In this document: in pieces, positions 8,861-16,906 of the stretch
How the letters are laid out: each line of letters begins with the position of its first letter
Position numbering within the stretch: the first letter of the stretch is position 1
Origin: Rickettsiella endosymbiont of Miltochrista miniata
GTDB taxonomy: Bacteria > Pseudomonadota > Gammaproteobacteria > Diplorickettsiales > Diplorickettsiaceae
Assembly: GCF_964031245.1 (NCBI RefSeq)
Contig: NZ_OZ035017.1
Span: 713,402 to 777,401, forward strand
Direction: 5' to 3'
Length of the DNA: 64,000 nucleotides
Made by a program: the position numbers and the translations under genes
The notes under the pieces: model-generated
What the model was told of the DNA's origin: nothing
Databases searched by the model: none
The model's input: only the letters and a program-made list of their open reading frames with translations

Positions 8861-9382
8861 ATGAAAAACCGAATTTTTGTATTATTTATTTTTTTATTGC
8901 TTACCGCCTGTGCGAGCACACCCAAAAAACCGCTTAGCCCAGCCGAGCAACAGGCGAATTTGTTAACTGCAATTAGCAAGGGTGGTGTGCGTAGATTGGA
9001 AGTGGGGGACGAATTGCGATTAATTCTTCCTAATTCACATTTCTTTGTTAATGGGACTGCTAGATTAAAAGTCAGCTCTTATCCTACATTGAGCCTGCTT
9101 GTGACTTTGCTCAATCAGCGGAAAAATTTCGGTATTGATATAATGACGTTCACCCCCACACCCGATTTACAACAGGAAACTTCAGATTTAGCAAAGCAAC
9201 AGGCCTTAGTTATCGAAGACTATCTATTAGACCATGGCTTAAATACACGAATTATCGTCGCTAGAGCTTGGGATAGACAGGATCAAAGCGAGGAACGAGG
9301 GGTGAGATTTGACGGAGATCAACCACAAATCTTATCAACTGAGATAAGAACTCGGCATTTACTCCCGGAAGATAGTGAGTGA
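8861..9382 (+). CDS. icmN: IcmN/DotK, outer-membrane lipoprotein of the T4BSS
   Basis: A 173-residue lipoprotein. The N-terminus MKNRIFVLFIFLLLTACAS has a signal peptide and lipobox LTAC, with the lipidated Cys at residue 17. The remainder contains an OmpA-like peptidoglycan-associating pattern: a segment ending in TARLKVSSYPTLSLL, then KQQALVIEDYLLDHGLNTRI. DotK is a peripheral outer-membrane component of the core complex. Position between icmO and icmM agrees. A 155-base gap follows in which I see no feature beyond the ribosome site of icmM. Confidence 0.9.
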   Translation: MKNRIFVLFIFLLLTACASTPKKPLSPAEQQANLLTAISKGGVRRLEVGDELRLILPNSHFFVNGTARLKVSSYPTLSLLVTLLNQRKNFGIDIMTFTPTPDLQQETSDLAKQQALVIEDYLLDHGLNTRIIVARAWDRQDQSEERGVRFDGDQPQILSTEIRTRHLLPEDSE

Positions 9383-9537
9383 GGAGGCTCAATAAAATTT
9401 AGGAAATGAATCGATAAACAATCATAAAAATCCTTTTTTTGGGGAAATTAAATAGTGTATTTAAAACTAGCTTTTTCGCCAGATATTGGGTTATAGTTCG
9501 TTGAAATAAGGCCAAATTTGACAAAAAGAGGGTCACT

Positions 9538-9765
9538 GTGGGGAACCGAATTGAGTTGCTTAAATCGCGTAAAGGGTTTTATCGGGATAATTACAACCGA
9601 GTTTGTACTGCGCTCTTGCTTACTTTATTTATTATTTTTCTGCTAAGCGCGCTCGATATTTACTTAGCTATTTTTATACCTACACCTGATTTTTATGCAA
9701 GTTCTCAAAGCGGAAAGTTAACACGTTTAGTTTCATCAGATTTCCCTAGCACCATACGTAATTAA
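9538..9765 (+). CDS. icmM: IcmM/DotJ, short inner-membrane paralogue of DotI
   Basis: A 75-residue protein (94 in Legionella) with a GTG start preceded by AGAGGG. It is visibly a truncated paralogue of the next gene: LLKSRKGFYRDNYNRV here against VVKLRNEFYRDNYRKV in IcmL, then one transmembrane helix (LLLTLFIIFLLSALDIYLAI), then FYASSQSGKLTRL against YFASSNDGRIVPL. It lacks the periplasmic domain of DotI. DotI and DotJ form the inner-membrane TraM-like complex. Confidence 0.88.
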   Translation: MGNRIELLKSRKGFYRDNYNRVCTALLLTLFIIFLLSALDIYLAIFIPTPDFYASSQSGKLTRLVSSDFPSTIRN

Positions 9766-9787
9766 TAAAAATAATTTAAAAATTGAG

Positions 9788-10432
9788 ATGACCATGAAAG
9801 AAGATGCCTTACAAGTCGTTAAATTACGTAACGAATTTTATCGGGATAATTATAGAAAAGTTGTCGCCGCTTTAATGTTTAGTTTTTTCGTTATGTTAAT
9901 TTTGGCTGGCGCCCTATTTTATATCGTTGCACACCCACCTGCGCCACGTTATTTTGCCAGCAGTAATGATGGTCGTATCGTTCCTTTGGTGCCTTTTCCA
10001 CAACCGAATTTAAGTAATGCTGCAGTATTGGAATGGTCTAATACCGCGGCGACAGCAGCTTATAGTTATAACTTTGTTAATTATCGACAAGCGCTACAAC
10101 AAGCCGCCGATTATTTTACGCCAGAAGGAAAACAAATGTTTTTTTCGGCGATTAAAAGCTCGAATAATTTGCAAGCGGTGATCAGCAAAAAATTAATTGT
10201 TTCTGCGGTAGCGACAGGTGTTCCAGTTATATTGGAGCAAGGCCTATTAGCGGATCGTTATACCTGGAAAGTGCAAATTCCGATGCTGATTACTTTTCAA
10301 AGTGCCAGTCAGTTTTCTCAACAAGCAGTGACAGTCACGATGTTGATTGTTCGGGTTTCGACCTTAACATCGCCACGTGGTATCGGTATTGCACAATTTA
10401 TTGTATCAGGAGGCGGGGGTATAACCGGTTAA
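9788..10432 (+). CDS. icmL: IcmL/DotI, T4BSS inner-membrane protein
   Basis: A 214-residue, single-pass protein of normal length. A short cytoplasmic start containing FYRDNYRKV precedes a helix at about residues 25-48 (ALMFSFFVMLILAGALFYIV). The periplasmic domain that follows has the NTF2/VirB8-like fold known for DotI/TraM proteins, including AAVLEWSNTAATAAYSYNFVNY. It lies 22 bases after its short paralogue icmM and 5 bases before icmK. Two in-frame ATGs (9788 and 9794) are possible starts. Confidence 0.93.
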   Translation: MTMKEDALQVVKLRNEFYRDNYRKVVAALMFSFFVMLILAGALFYIVAHPPAPRYFASSNDGRIVPLVPFPQPNLSNAAVLEWSNTAATAAYSYNFVNYRQALQQAADYFTPEGKQMFFSAIKSSNNLQAVISKKLIVSAVATGVPVILEQGLLADRYTWKVQIPMLITFQSASQFSQQAVTVTMLIVRVSTLTSPRGIGIAQFIVSGGGGITG

Positions 10433-10437
10433 CAGGT

Positions 10438-11388
10438 ATGTATTTTTTAACTGTCCAAAAAACAATGTTACGCACTATTTTTAATTTTTTAGTGTTAATC
10501 GTATTAGTCAATATTTCGGCCGTGTCGATGGCTGCAGAAAACTCAAGCAAACAGGACTCTACTGCCTCTAGCAATTCAGCTGAGACCACTGCCGATAGTA
10601 AAGATTCAGTTTCCATTCAATCATTGAATAAAGCCGCTTTTGGATCGATGGCGCAAACCATGCTACCGATGTCAGCTGAGCAAATAAAACGTTTAAGAGA
10701 ACTATTCAACCAGACCCAAGCAGCCGCTGCCACTACACCGGGTACACCACCCCGTCCCACTATTTCATCGCAATATGTGAAATTAGAACCCGGCGCAACA
10801 CCAACGGTTATTCGCTTAGCCGAAGGTTATGTGACGACATTGGCATTTCTTGATTCGACCGGTCAACCCTGGCCAGTCGACAATTATGATATCGGTAATC
10901 CACAAGCTTTTAATATTCAATGGGATAAAAAAAGTAATCTGTTGATGATACAAGCGACCTCATTATATAACGTTGGAAATCTTGCTATACAACTACGCGG
11001 TTTAGAAACGCCGGTGATGGTGACACTGATTTCCGGTCAAAAAGCGGTAGATTATCGAATTGATTTACGTATCCCAGGTAATGGGCCCAATGCAAAAGCC
11101 CTCTTAGGTAGAAATTTACCGCAAAGTGCCGATCCCGCCTTATTAAATATTTTAGAAGGTGTTCCGCCAGCGGGAAATACCGTATTAAAAATTTCAGGTG
11201 GCCTCGCTCAAGCTTGGTTAGTGGGCGATCATCTTTATTTACGTACACGTTTAACCTTAATTTCACCCGCTTGGATTGCAACCATGTCGAGTCCAGATGG
11301 TATGAAGGCATATGAAATGCCTAAAACACCCCTAATTTTGGGTTTTGAAGACGGACAGTCTATCCAATTAAAAGTTGAAGGGTTTTAA
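10438..11388 (+). CDS. icmK: IcmK/DotH, T4BSS core-complex secretin-like protein
   Basis: A 316-residue secreted protein with a signal peptide (LRTIFNFLVLIVLVNISAVSMA). The ATG at 10465 is an alternative start that gives a more typical signal sequence. A Ser/Asp/Thr-rich linker precedes the conserved domain, which includes LEPGATPTVIRLAEGYVTTL and FLDSTGQPWPV, characteristic of DotH. DotH, with DotC, DotD, DotG and DotF, builds the outer-membrane ring. It starts 5 bases after icmL and ends 8 bases before icmE, so the genes are probably coupled. Confidence 0.93.
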   Translation: MYFLTVQKTMLRTIFNFLVLIVLVNISAVSMAAENSSKQDSTASSNSAETTADSKDSVSIQSLNKAAFGSMAQTMLPMSAEQIKRLRELFNQTQAAAATTPGTPPRPTISSQYVKLEPGATPTVIRLAEGYVTTLAFLDSTGQPWPVDNYDIGNPQAFNIQWDKKSNLLMIQATSLYNVGNLAIQLRGLETPVMVTLISGQKAVDYRIDLRIPGNGPNAKALLGRNLPQSADPALLNILEGVPPAGNTVLKISGGLAQAWLVGDHLYLRTRLTLISPAWIATMSSPDGMKAYEMPKTPLILGFEDGQSIQLKVEGF

Positions 11389-11396
11389 ATAATTTT

Positions 11397-13757
11397 ATGA
11401 AACTTCAATTACAAAATATTACTCGTTTATTTAAAAATATTCGTACGCGTAGCATTATTATAGTAACCGGCTGCATACTTTTATTTGGTTTTCTATATGG
11501 TTTCATCCATCTTTCTAAAAAAGCACCCGTCGAAGAGTCGTCAATCCAATTAAAAGGATCTCCAACTAATATCCAATCTGTCCCTGGTGGTTTAGAACAA
11601 TCGCCGTCTGCCGACTATCAACGTTTGCAAGCACAACAAAATCTGGAACAAGCTTCTATAGCTGAAAAAACCGGTACCAGTTCTATTCCGACCTTATTGG
11701 ATACCAATCAGTTTAATCTAAAGGGACAGGGTGTTAATGGAAGTTCGCCTTGTCAAGCGATGAATAACGGCTGTACACCTTGTGATGCGTGTGCAAAATA
11801 TATGGCGTGTGCCGGCGTACAGTCGACACTGGCGCCTATATCCTCGCTACAGCCCAGCCAATTGAAGTCCGGAACCTTAATCTATGATACGCAAGGAAAA
11901 GTGATTGGCCATCTGGGCGTTGATGGCAAAGTAAGAGATAGTAATGGACAAATTATTGGCCAAGTAGGACCTGATGGTTTAGTCCGATCAGAAGATGGAA
12001 CCGTTATCGGTAGTGCTGCAGTTCCTGCGATGGGTGATGCAGTCTATGATGTGGCGGGTCGTTTAATAGGTACGGTAGGTCGAGACGGAAAAGTGCGGGA
12101 TGCAAAAGGTCGCGTTATTGGTATCGTGGGTCCTGACGGCATCGTACGTAATCTAAAAGGGGCAGTCATTGGAAAAGTGGTGGTTCCCAAGGCTAGCATT
12201 GTTATCCCGGCCTATGATAAAAACGGTCATCTGATCGGTACGGTAGATGCCGATGGCAAGCTAAGAGATACCAGCGGTCATGTTATTGGTGAAGTCGATG
12301 CGGATGGCACAGTTCGTAATGCTGAGGGCGATGTTATCGGAAAAACCGGTGTCAATATGACCGGCGCCCCGGTTTATGATTCCGAAGGTCACTTGTTGGG
12401 CACGATCGGTGCCGATGGGAAGTTGAGAGATGCCGCAGGAAATGTTATCGGTGAAGTCGATGCCAATGGTGTGGTGCGTAATTCAGCCGGAAAAATTATC
12501 GGTCATGCTTATTTAAAGGGAACACATGAAAAAAGACATGCTATTCCAGGCACACCCGTTTATGACCACCAAGGTAAATTATTAGGAACACTGGATAGCG
12601 ATGGTGAAGTACGCAATGCACAAGGAAAAGTGATCGGTAAGTTAGATAGTGATGGTCTGGTACGGGGATTACATGATGAGATTATTGGGGAACTCGGTGC
12701 AACCGCGCCCGGCACACCCGTGTATGACAAACTAGGCCACTTAGTTGGAACCGTAGGTAGCGATGGTATCGTTAGAGATGCACAGGGTAAGGCACTAGGA
12801 AGATTAGGTGCGGATGGAATGGTTCGCGATGCGCAAGGGGATCCTATCGGCAGTATTACGCCGCCACACAGAAATACGAGTGCTGCTTTATCGACGAACG
12901 ATAATAATGTGTCAACGACCAATGCAGCGGTTAGTTTAATTCCAGATGCTGCGAACAAACCTAATCCAGAGTTACAGGCCATTTTAGATAGACAAGCGCA
13001 ACAGATTTCTGCTCAAAAGGCCGATCAGTTACAGCAACAAATGCAGGGCTCGATGAGTACACAAGCCAGTCAATTGTTTGCGGCTTGGGTTTCGCCCAAT
13101 CAGCAATATGTCGCAGGAAATCCGGAGTTAAATCGTGTCGGGGCTGGTTTAGGTGGCGCATTGTCTGGATCTCCAGCAGGCGCCAGAGCCCCTGCCGTAA
13201 AAGCGGGAACGATTATATACGCGGTATTATTAACCGCGGTAAATAGTGATGAGCCTGGCCCAGTACTTGCTGAGATTGTACAAGGCAAATTTAAAGGTGC
13301 GCGGTTAATGGGTACCTTAAGCAATCAAGGTCAAAAGGTTTTACTTTCATTCAATACCTTAACACTGCCAAAATTATCCGAAAGTGTGGCAATTAATACC
13401 GTTGCTATTGATGAGAATACCGCACGTACTGCTTTATCTAGCGATACCAATAATCATTATTGGTTACGTTACGGGACTTTATTTGCTTCCGCTTTCATAC
13501 AAGGATATGGACAATCTTTTATCAATTCGGCGCCAAATTATAATTTTTCGCTATTCCCTTCGCCAACACCGGATCAACCTGCAAAAAATAATTTATCCCC
13601 GCGCGATAGAATTTTTGTCGGTTTAGGTCAAGTCGGTCTGCAATATTCATCCGTATTGAGAAACATATTCAATACGCCGCCGACAGTAAAAGTTTTTTCA
13701 GGCACACCGATGGGGATATTATTTCTTTCCGATTTAGCGGCATTACCGACGAGTTAA
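11397..13757 (+). CDS. icmE: IcmE/DotG, VirB10-like core channel protein with a novel-looking repeat array
   Basis: A 786-residue protein; Legionella DotG is larger (about 1,050). One transmembrane helix lies at residues 19-40. Next comes a Cys-rich patch with C119, C126, C129, C132 and C138 (CTPCDACAKYMAC). Residues about 160-486 form a repeat array. The C-terminal domain from about residue 590 (VKAGTIIYAVLLTAVNSDEP ... GPVLAEIVQGKFKGARLMG) is the TrbI/VirB10-like part that lines the outer channel. In Legionella the middle region consists of degenerate pentapeptide-like repeats; here the unit is different (about 17 residues). The gene lies between icmK and icmG. Confidence 0.93.
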   Translation: MKLQLQNITRLFKNIRTRSIIIVTGCILLFGFLYGFIHLSKKAPVEESSIQLKGSPTNIQSVPGGLEQSPSADYQRLQAQQNLEQASIAEKTGTSSIPTLLDTNQFNLKGQGVNGSSPCQAMNNGCTPCDACAKYMACAGVQSTLAPISSLQPSQLKSGTLIYDTQGKVIGHLGVDGKVRDSNGQIIGQVGPDGLVRSEDGTVIGSAAVPAMGDAVYDVAGRLIGTVGRDGKVRDAKGRVIGIVGPDGIVRNLKGAVIGKVVVPKASIVIPAYDKNGHLIGTVDADGKLRDTSGHVIGEVDADGTVRNAEGDVIGKTGVNMTGAPVYDSEGHLLGTIGADGKLRDAAGNVIGEVDANGVVRNSAGKIIGHAYLKGTHEKRHAIPGTPVYDHQGKLLGTLDSDGEVRNAQGKVIGKLDSDGLVRGLHDEIIGELGATAPGTPVYDKLGHLVGTVGSDGIVRDAQGKALGRLGADGMVRDAQGDPIGSITPPHRNTSAALSTNDNNVSTTNAAVSLIPDAANKPNPELQAILDRQAQQISAQKADQLQQQMQGSMSTQASQLFAAWVSPNQQYVAGNPELNRVGAGLGGALSGSPAGARAPAVKAGTIIYAVLLTAVNSDEPGPVLAEIVQGKFKGARLMGTLSNQGQKVLLSFNTLTLPKLSESVAINTVAIDENTARTALSSDTNNHYWLRYGTLFASAFIQGYGQSFINSAPNYNFSLFPSPTPDQPAKNNLSPRDRIFVGLGQVGLQYSSVLRNIFNTPPTVKVFSGTPMGILFLSDLAALPTS
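11877..12855 (+). repeat. Tandem 17-residue repeat region within icmE
   Basis: The translation alternates units such as GTVGRDGKVRDAKGRVIG and EVDANGVVRNSAGKIIG, each near 17 residues with the pattern xDGxVRxxxGxVIGxV. Every second or third unit is interrupted by a VYDxxGxLIGTV segment. About 15 units are visible. The DNA is diverged between units, so the array is old rather than a recent expansion. Confidence 0.85.
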
Positions 13758-13794
13758 TTTTTATACTTAAAATATTTTATACAGTGAGGGGATA

Positions 13795-14514
13795 ATGGAT
13801 AATAAAAACTATAATTCTGATGAAGAATACAAGCTTCAGGATTCAACAACAGAATCAGCATCGCACTTTTCTGGCGCAGCGAATAGCCCCGATCCCGCGT
13901 CTGCTATTCTAGAAAAGACGCAACGTCATCATATTTTTTTAATTGTATTCATTATTTTTGCAAGTTTGGGTATTTATAAATTAGTAGGTACATTAATCCA
14001 TAAAATGCATGCTACACCTAAACCACCCGTTGTCGCGAATGCACAAAAACCCGCTATACCGGTAATCCCAGCCGCCGTGCAAGCTAATATGGCGCTGGAT
14101 AATCGTTTTAATCATCTAGAGCAAGAACAACGCGAATTACAATCCCATTTGCAAGCTTTTGATTCGGATCTCAGCGATATTAAATCGACTTTAACTGATC
14201 TTAATTCGCGACTGGCCGATATGAATGACCAAACTCAACTGTTACGGTCGCAACAAGAAGCTTTTTTGCAAAAACAGCAAAAAAAAGCAACTAAACTAAG
14301 CGAAAGGAAAAAGTCAGCACCTAAACCAATATATTATGTGCGTGCGATCATTCCAGGTCGTGTGTGGCTAACCTTACAGGATGGTTCGACACTGACTTTA
14401 GGAATGGGAGATAAATTAGCAGGTTATGGTGATATAACAGCGATAGATCCTAATCAGGGAACGATTACTTTAAGTTCAGGGGCCATTATTGGTTACAACC
14501 CAGATGATAGATAA
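13795..14514 (+). CDS. icmG: IcmG/DotF, T4BSS inner-membrane core protein
   Basis: A 239-residue bitopic protein. A hydrophilic cytoplasmic start of about 43 residues is followed by one helix (IFLIVFIIFASLGIYKLVGTL). A periplasmic coiled coil (about residues 95-165, LEQEQRELQSHLQAFDSDL then DIKSTLTDLNSRLADM) leads to a compact C-terminal domain containing YYVRAIIPGRVWLTLQDGST, typical of DotF. DotF bridges inner and outer membrane parts with DotG. It starts 37 bases after icmE and ends 5 bases before icmC. Confidence 0.9.
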   Translation: MDNKNYNSDEEYKLQDSTTESASHFSGAANSPDPASAILEKTQRHHIFLIVFIIFASLGIYKLVGTLIHKMHATPKPPVVANAQKPAIPVIPAAVQANMALDNRFNHLEQEQRELQSHLQAFDSDLSDIKSTLTDLNSRLADMNDQTQLLRSQQEAFLQKQQKKATKLSERKKSAPKPIYYVRAIIPGRVWLTLQDGSTLTLGMGDKLAGYGDITAIDPNQGTITLSSGAIIGYNPDDR

Positions 14515-14519
14515 TTAAT

Positions 14520-15140
14520 ATGCGTTTATTTGACAGCAATAAAATTTTACTGAAGAAACAATGGAGGAATATTCTTTTCCTGCTGTCTTGTTTGTTGCTC
14601 AGCGGATGTGGTGATAGTGCCAAATATGCTTCTGTTGAACATATGTTGCTAACGATGACGGATCAATTTCCTAATATTTACCGTCTGATTACCGCCTTAG
14701 CTTATTTGATGGGTATCGCCTTTATTTTTCGAGGGGTCTATCAATTAAAGGTATATGGCGATTTGCGAACCATGATGTCGGTACAAACCAACTTTAAAGC
14801 CACAATGATGGTGTTTTTTGCGGGTACGGCCCTGCTATATGCGCCGACTGCCTTTAAAAGCATGATGTTATCGACGTTTGCAACGACCGACGTGACCGAT
14901 CCGATGGGTTATGGCCAGGTACATAATCTTTCGACGCTATTAGCCTCACATGCAGTTTTGCTCTTTGTCCAATTAATAGGTACTATCTCGTTCATAAAAG
15001 GCTGGGTAAGCCTCACCCATGTATCAAATCCCAACGGGAGGAGTAGCATGGGTAAAGCCGTTACGCATATAGTCGCCGGTCTTTTAGCGATTAATATCGA
15101 AGGTACAAAAGAAATATTGAAAGCCAGTTTTGGTATGTGA
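14520..15140 (+). CDS. icmC: IcmC/DotE, T4BSS inner-membrane protein with an apparent lipobox
   Basis: A 206-residue membrane protein of the IcmC/IcmD family. Hydrophobic segments surround LMGIAFIFRGVYQL, MMVFFAGTALLYAP, HAVLLFVQLIGTISF and ITHIV-like C-terminal residues. The N-terminus ends in LLSCLLLSGCGDS, which reads as a type II signal peptide with LSGC at residues 27-30, so lipid attachment is possible; that is my reading, not an established family trait. The domain shares the pattern of a membrane segment followed by a 'GTALLYAP/GAALIFLP' element with the two downstream IcmD proteins. It precedes icmD1 by 44 bases. Confidence 0.88.
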   Translation: MRLFDSNKILLKKQWRNILFLLSCLLLSGCGDSAKYASVEHMLLTMTDQFPNIYRLITALAYLMGIAFIFRGVYQLKVYGDLRTMMSVQTNFKATMMVFFAGTALLYAPTAFKSMMLSTFATTDVTDPMGYGQVHNLSTLLASHAVLLFVQLIGTISFIKGWVSLTHVSNPNGRSSMGKAVTHIVAGLLAINIEGTKEILKASFGM

Positions 15141-15184
15141 GTCAGAAAATGCATAGTAGAAACTTAAATGGTTGGAGTGAATAA

Positions 15185-15619
15185 ATGAAAAATAAATTGC
15201 TGAATACTAGGCTGATACATCGCATTGTATCTAGTTTAGGTCAATTACCCCTATGGATGAGTGCCTATTTTTATACGAGTGCTGCCCTAGCAGCGGATCC
15301 TACATCAAACGATCCTACTTTGGGTAATGTGGCTAGCACAATTACTGGCTCTTTTAATCAACTTGCTAAGTTGATTACTGCCGGTGCTTATATGGCAGGT
15401 ATTGGTTTTTGTATGGCTTCGATGCTGAAATTTAAAGCGCATAAAGATAATCCTACGCAAATCCCGATAGGAACACCCATAGCGTTACTGTTCATTGGTG
15501 CCGCATTGATATTCTTACCGAATATATTCAAAATTGCCGGTTACACGATTTTTGGTTCAACGACTGGAGCAGGTGGTGTCACTGGTACGACAGGTCTTCC
15601 AGGAGTAGGTGGTGGATAA
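15185..15619 (+). CDS. icmD: IcmD/DotP, first copy
   Basis: A 144-residue membrane protein with a signal-like start (cleavage plausible after ALA near residue 36). The core is LAKLITAGAYMAGIGF, then SMLKFKAHKDNPTQIPIGTP, then IALLFIGAALIFLPNIF, ending in a Gly/Thr-rich tail (GAGGVTGTTGLPG). It is almost identical over about 75 residues to the second copy at 15883-16296. DotP is an inner-membrane protein required for the Legionella system. An intrinsic terminator follows, so this copy may close the first transcription unit of the cluster. Confidence 0.92.
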   Translation: MKNKLLNTRLIHRIVSSLGQLPLWMSAYFYTSAALAADPTSNDPTLGNVASTITGSFNQLAKLITAGAYMAGIGFCMASMLKFKAHKDNPTQIPIGTPIALLFIGAALIFLPNIFKIAGYTIFGSTTGAGGVTGTTGLPGVGGG

Positions 15620-15644
15620 AACCTTCTTAGAAGCCTGTGTGTGA

Positions 15645-15684
15645 GTTAGGGTGTTTATACATAAACACCCTTAACTTATTTTTT
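15645..15684 (+). terminator. Rho-independent terminator after icmD1
   Basis: A strong inverted repeat pairs GGGTGTTTAT with ATAAACACCC across a two-base loop. The stem extends outward (GTTA with TTAAC, one bulge) and is followed by TTATTTTTTAT. It divides the T4BSS cluster between icmD1 and icmD2. Confidence 0.85.
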
Positions 15685-15743
15685 ATCTAGTAGGAGTTTA
15701 TTGATTTATTGCTTCGAAATGGGTCATGCTAAAGGTTCATCCT

Positions 15744-15825
15744 CGTCATTGCGAGCGCGTAAAATATTAATCGTCATTGCGAGCGCGTAGCGCGCGGCAA
15801 TCTAGATATTCGTTCGCCATGACGG
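15744..15825. repeat. Composite REP-like repeat between the two icmD genes
   Basis: A truncated unit (CGTCATTGCGAGCGCGT, then AAAATATTAAT) is followed directly by a full unit that starts CGTCATTGCGAGCGCGTAGC and ends CGTTCGCCATGACGG. The same truncated-plus-full arrangement, including the AAAATATTAAT joint, occurs at 42928-43035, so the composite itself has been copied. Confidence 0.85.
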
Positions 15826-15882
15826 GTGATTTTTTTATGCTATTCTCCTGAATAGAGGAACGATCTAAGGATTAAAAAATGC

Positions 15883-16296
15883 ATGAAAAATAAAAAAAAG
15901 GTTTTGGTTAAAACATTAAGTGCCCAGCGCTTAATGTCATTACTAACAGTGATGATTAGTACTTTAGCTTATGCAGCGATGAGTAAAGCCGAAGAGGTGT
16001 TGACATTGGGTCAGATGGCCTTAAAGATTACCGAATCCTTTGAGGGTTTAGCAAAACTGATTACTGCCGGCGCGTATATGGCAGGGATCGGTTTTGCGAT
16101 GGCCTCGATGCTGAAGTTTAAAGCACATAAAGATAACCCTACGCAAATTCCGATAGGAACGCCTATCGCTCTATTATTTGTTGGATCAGCGTTAATTTTT
16201 TTACCGCATATATTTATTATTGCCGGTTACACGATTTTTGGCGGGACCAGTGGCGCAGCTGGAATTCATGGTACAACTGGATTGCCGGGTCTTTAA
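15883..16296 (+). CDS. icmD: IcmD/DotP, second copy
   Basis: A 137-residue paralogue of icmD1. The core is shared nearly residue for residue (LITAGAYMAGIGFAMASMLK, then FKAHKDNPTQIPIGTPIALL), with differences mainly at the N-terminus, in GSALIFLPHIFI and in the tail. AAGGA-like sequence (CTAAGGA, 15866-15872) serves the ATG. It lies behind the icmD1 terminator, so icmD2-icmJ-icmB needs its own promoter or read-through. It ends 3 bases before icmJ. Known Legionella and Coxiella clusters have a single icmD here; the duplication looks recent or maintained by selection or conversion. Confidence 0.9.
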   Translation: MKNKKKVLVKTLSAQRLMSLLTVMISTLAYAAMSKAEEVLTLGQMALKITESFEGLAKLITAGAYMAGIGFAMASMLKFKAHKDNPTQIPIGTPIALLFVGSALIFLPHIFIIAGYTIFGGTSGAAGIHGTTGLPGL

Positions 16297-16299
16297 ACG

Positions 16300-16902
16300 A
16301 TGTATCCTATTAAGTTAAATGTAAATCCTCATGGCTGGCGCCTGTTTATGCAACGTAAGTTGGATCGGCGCTTTGAGGAATTTAGTCAAAAAATTTGGCA
16401 ACGAGACAAATTTACCTGTCAATTTTGTGGCTTAGAATCAAAAAAACATCAAGAAGTTATTAACTTGGATCAAAATTACCATAACAATAAGCTATCTAAT
16501 TTAGTGACAGCATGTAGTTTATGTACACAATGCTTTTTTTTAGAATCAGTCGAAACCTATGGCGGAGGCAATTTAATTTATTTGCCTGAAGTATCACAAA
16601 ATCATTTGAATGGTTTTTGTCACTTATTGTTTACAGCGATGAATAATGAAACCAAATATAAAGAGACTGCACAAAATACGTATCGAAATTTAAAGTTACG
16701 TACTCAGGTTCTTGAAGATGAGTGGGGTTCGCAAATGCAGGAACCCTCAATTTTCGGTCAGCTTATCATAGAATCTGAAAGTAAAGGTTTGCTAGATAAA
16801 AAAATTTTTAGCGCTATACGTTTATTACCTTCACGCGCAGGATTTAGGTATCAAAGTACAGATTGGTCACGTTCGATAACAACACTTTTACAATTACAAT
16901 AA
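16300..16902 (+). CDS. icmJ: IcmJ/DotN, zinc-binding coupling-complex protein
   Basis: A 200-residue soluble protein (208 in Legionella). It carries an HNH-like zinc site: FTCQFCGLESKKHQEVINL followed by LVTACSLCTQCFF, giving CxxC and CxxCxxC motifs at about residues 39-42 and 71-78. DotN binds the DotL C-terminal region in the coupling complex. It starts 3 bases after icmD2 and ends 4 bases before icmB, so it is tightly coupled to both. Confidence 0.93.
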   Translation: MYPIKLNVNPHGWRLFMQRKLDRRFEEFSQKIWQRDKFTCQFCGLESKKHQEVINLDQNYHNNKLSNLVTACSLCTQCFFLESVETYGGGNLIYLPEVSQNHLNGFCHLLFTAMNNETKYKETAQNTYRNLKLRTQVLEDEWGSQMQEPSIFGQLIIESESKGLLDKKIFSAIRLLPSRAGFRYQSTDWSRSITTLLQLQ

Positions 16903-16906
16903 AAAA

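Noticed and set aside
13384-13626. 80-codon frame inside icmE
   Set aside because: It is a shifted frame within the conserved DotG C-terminal domain.
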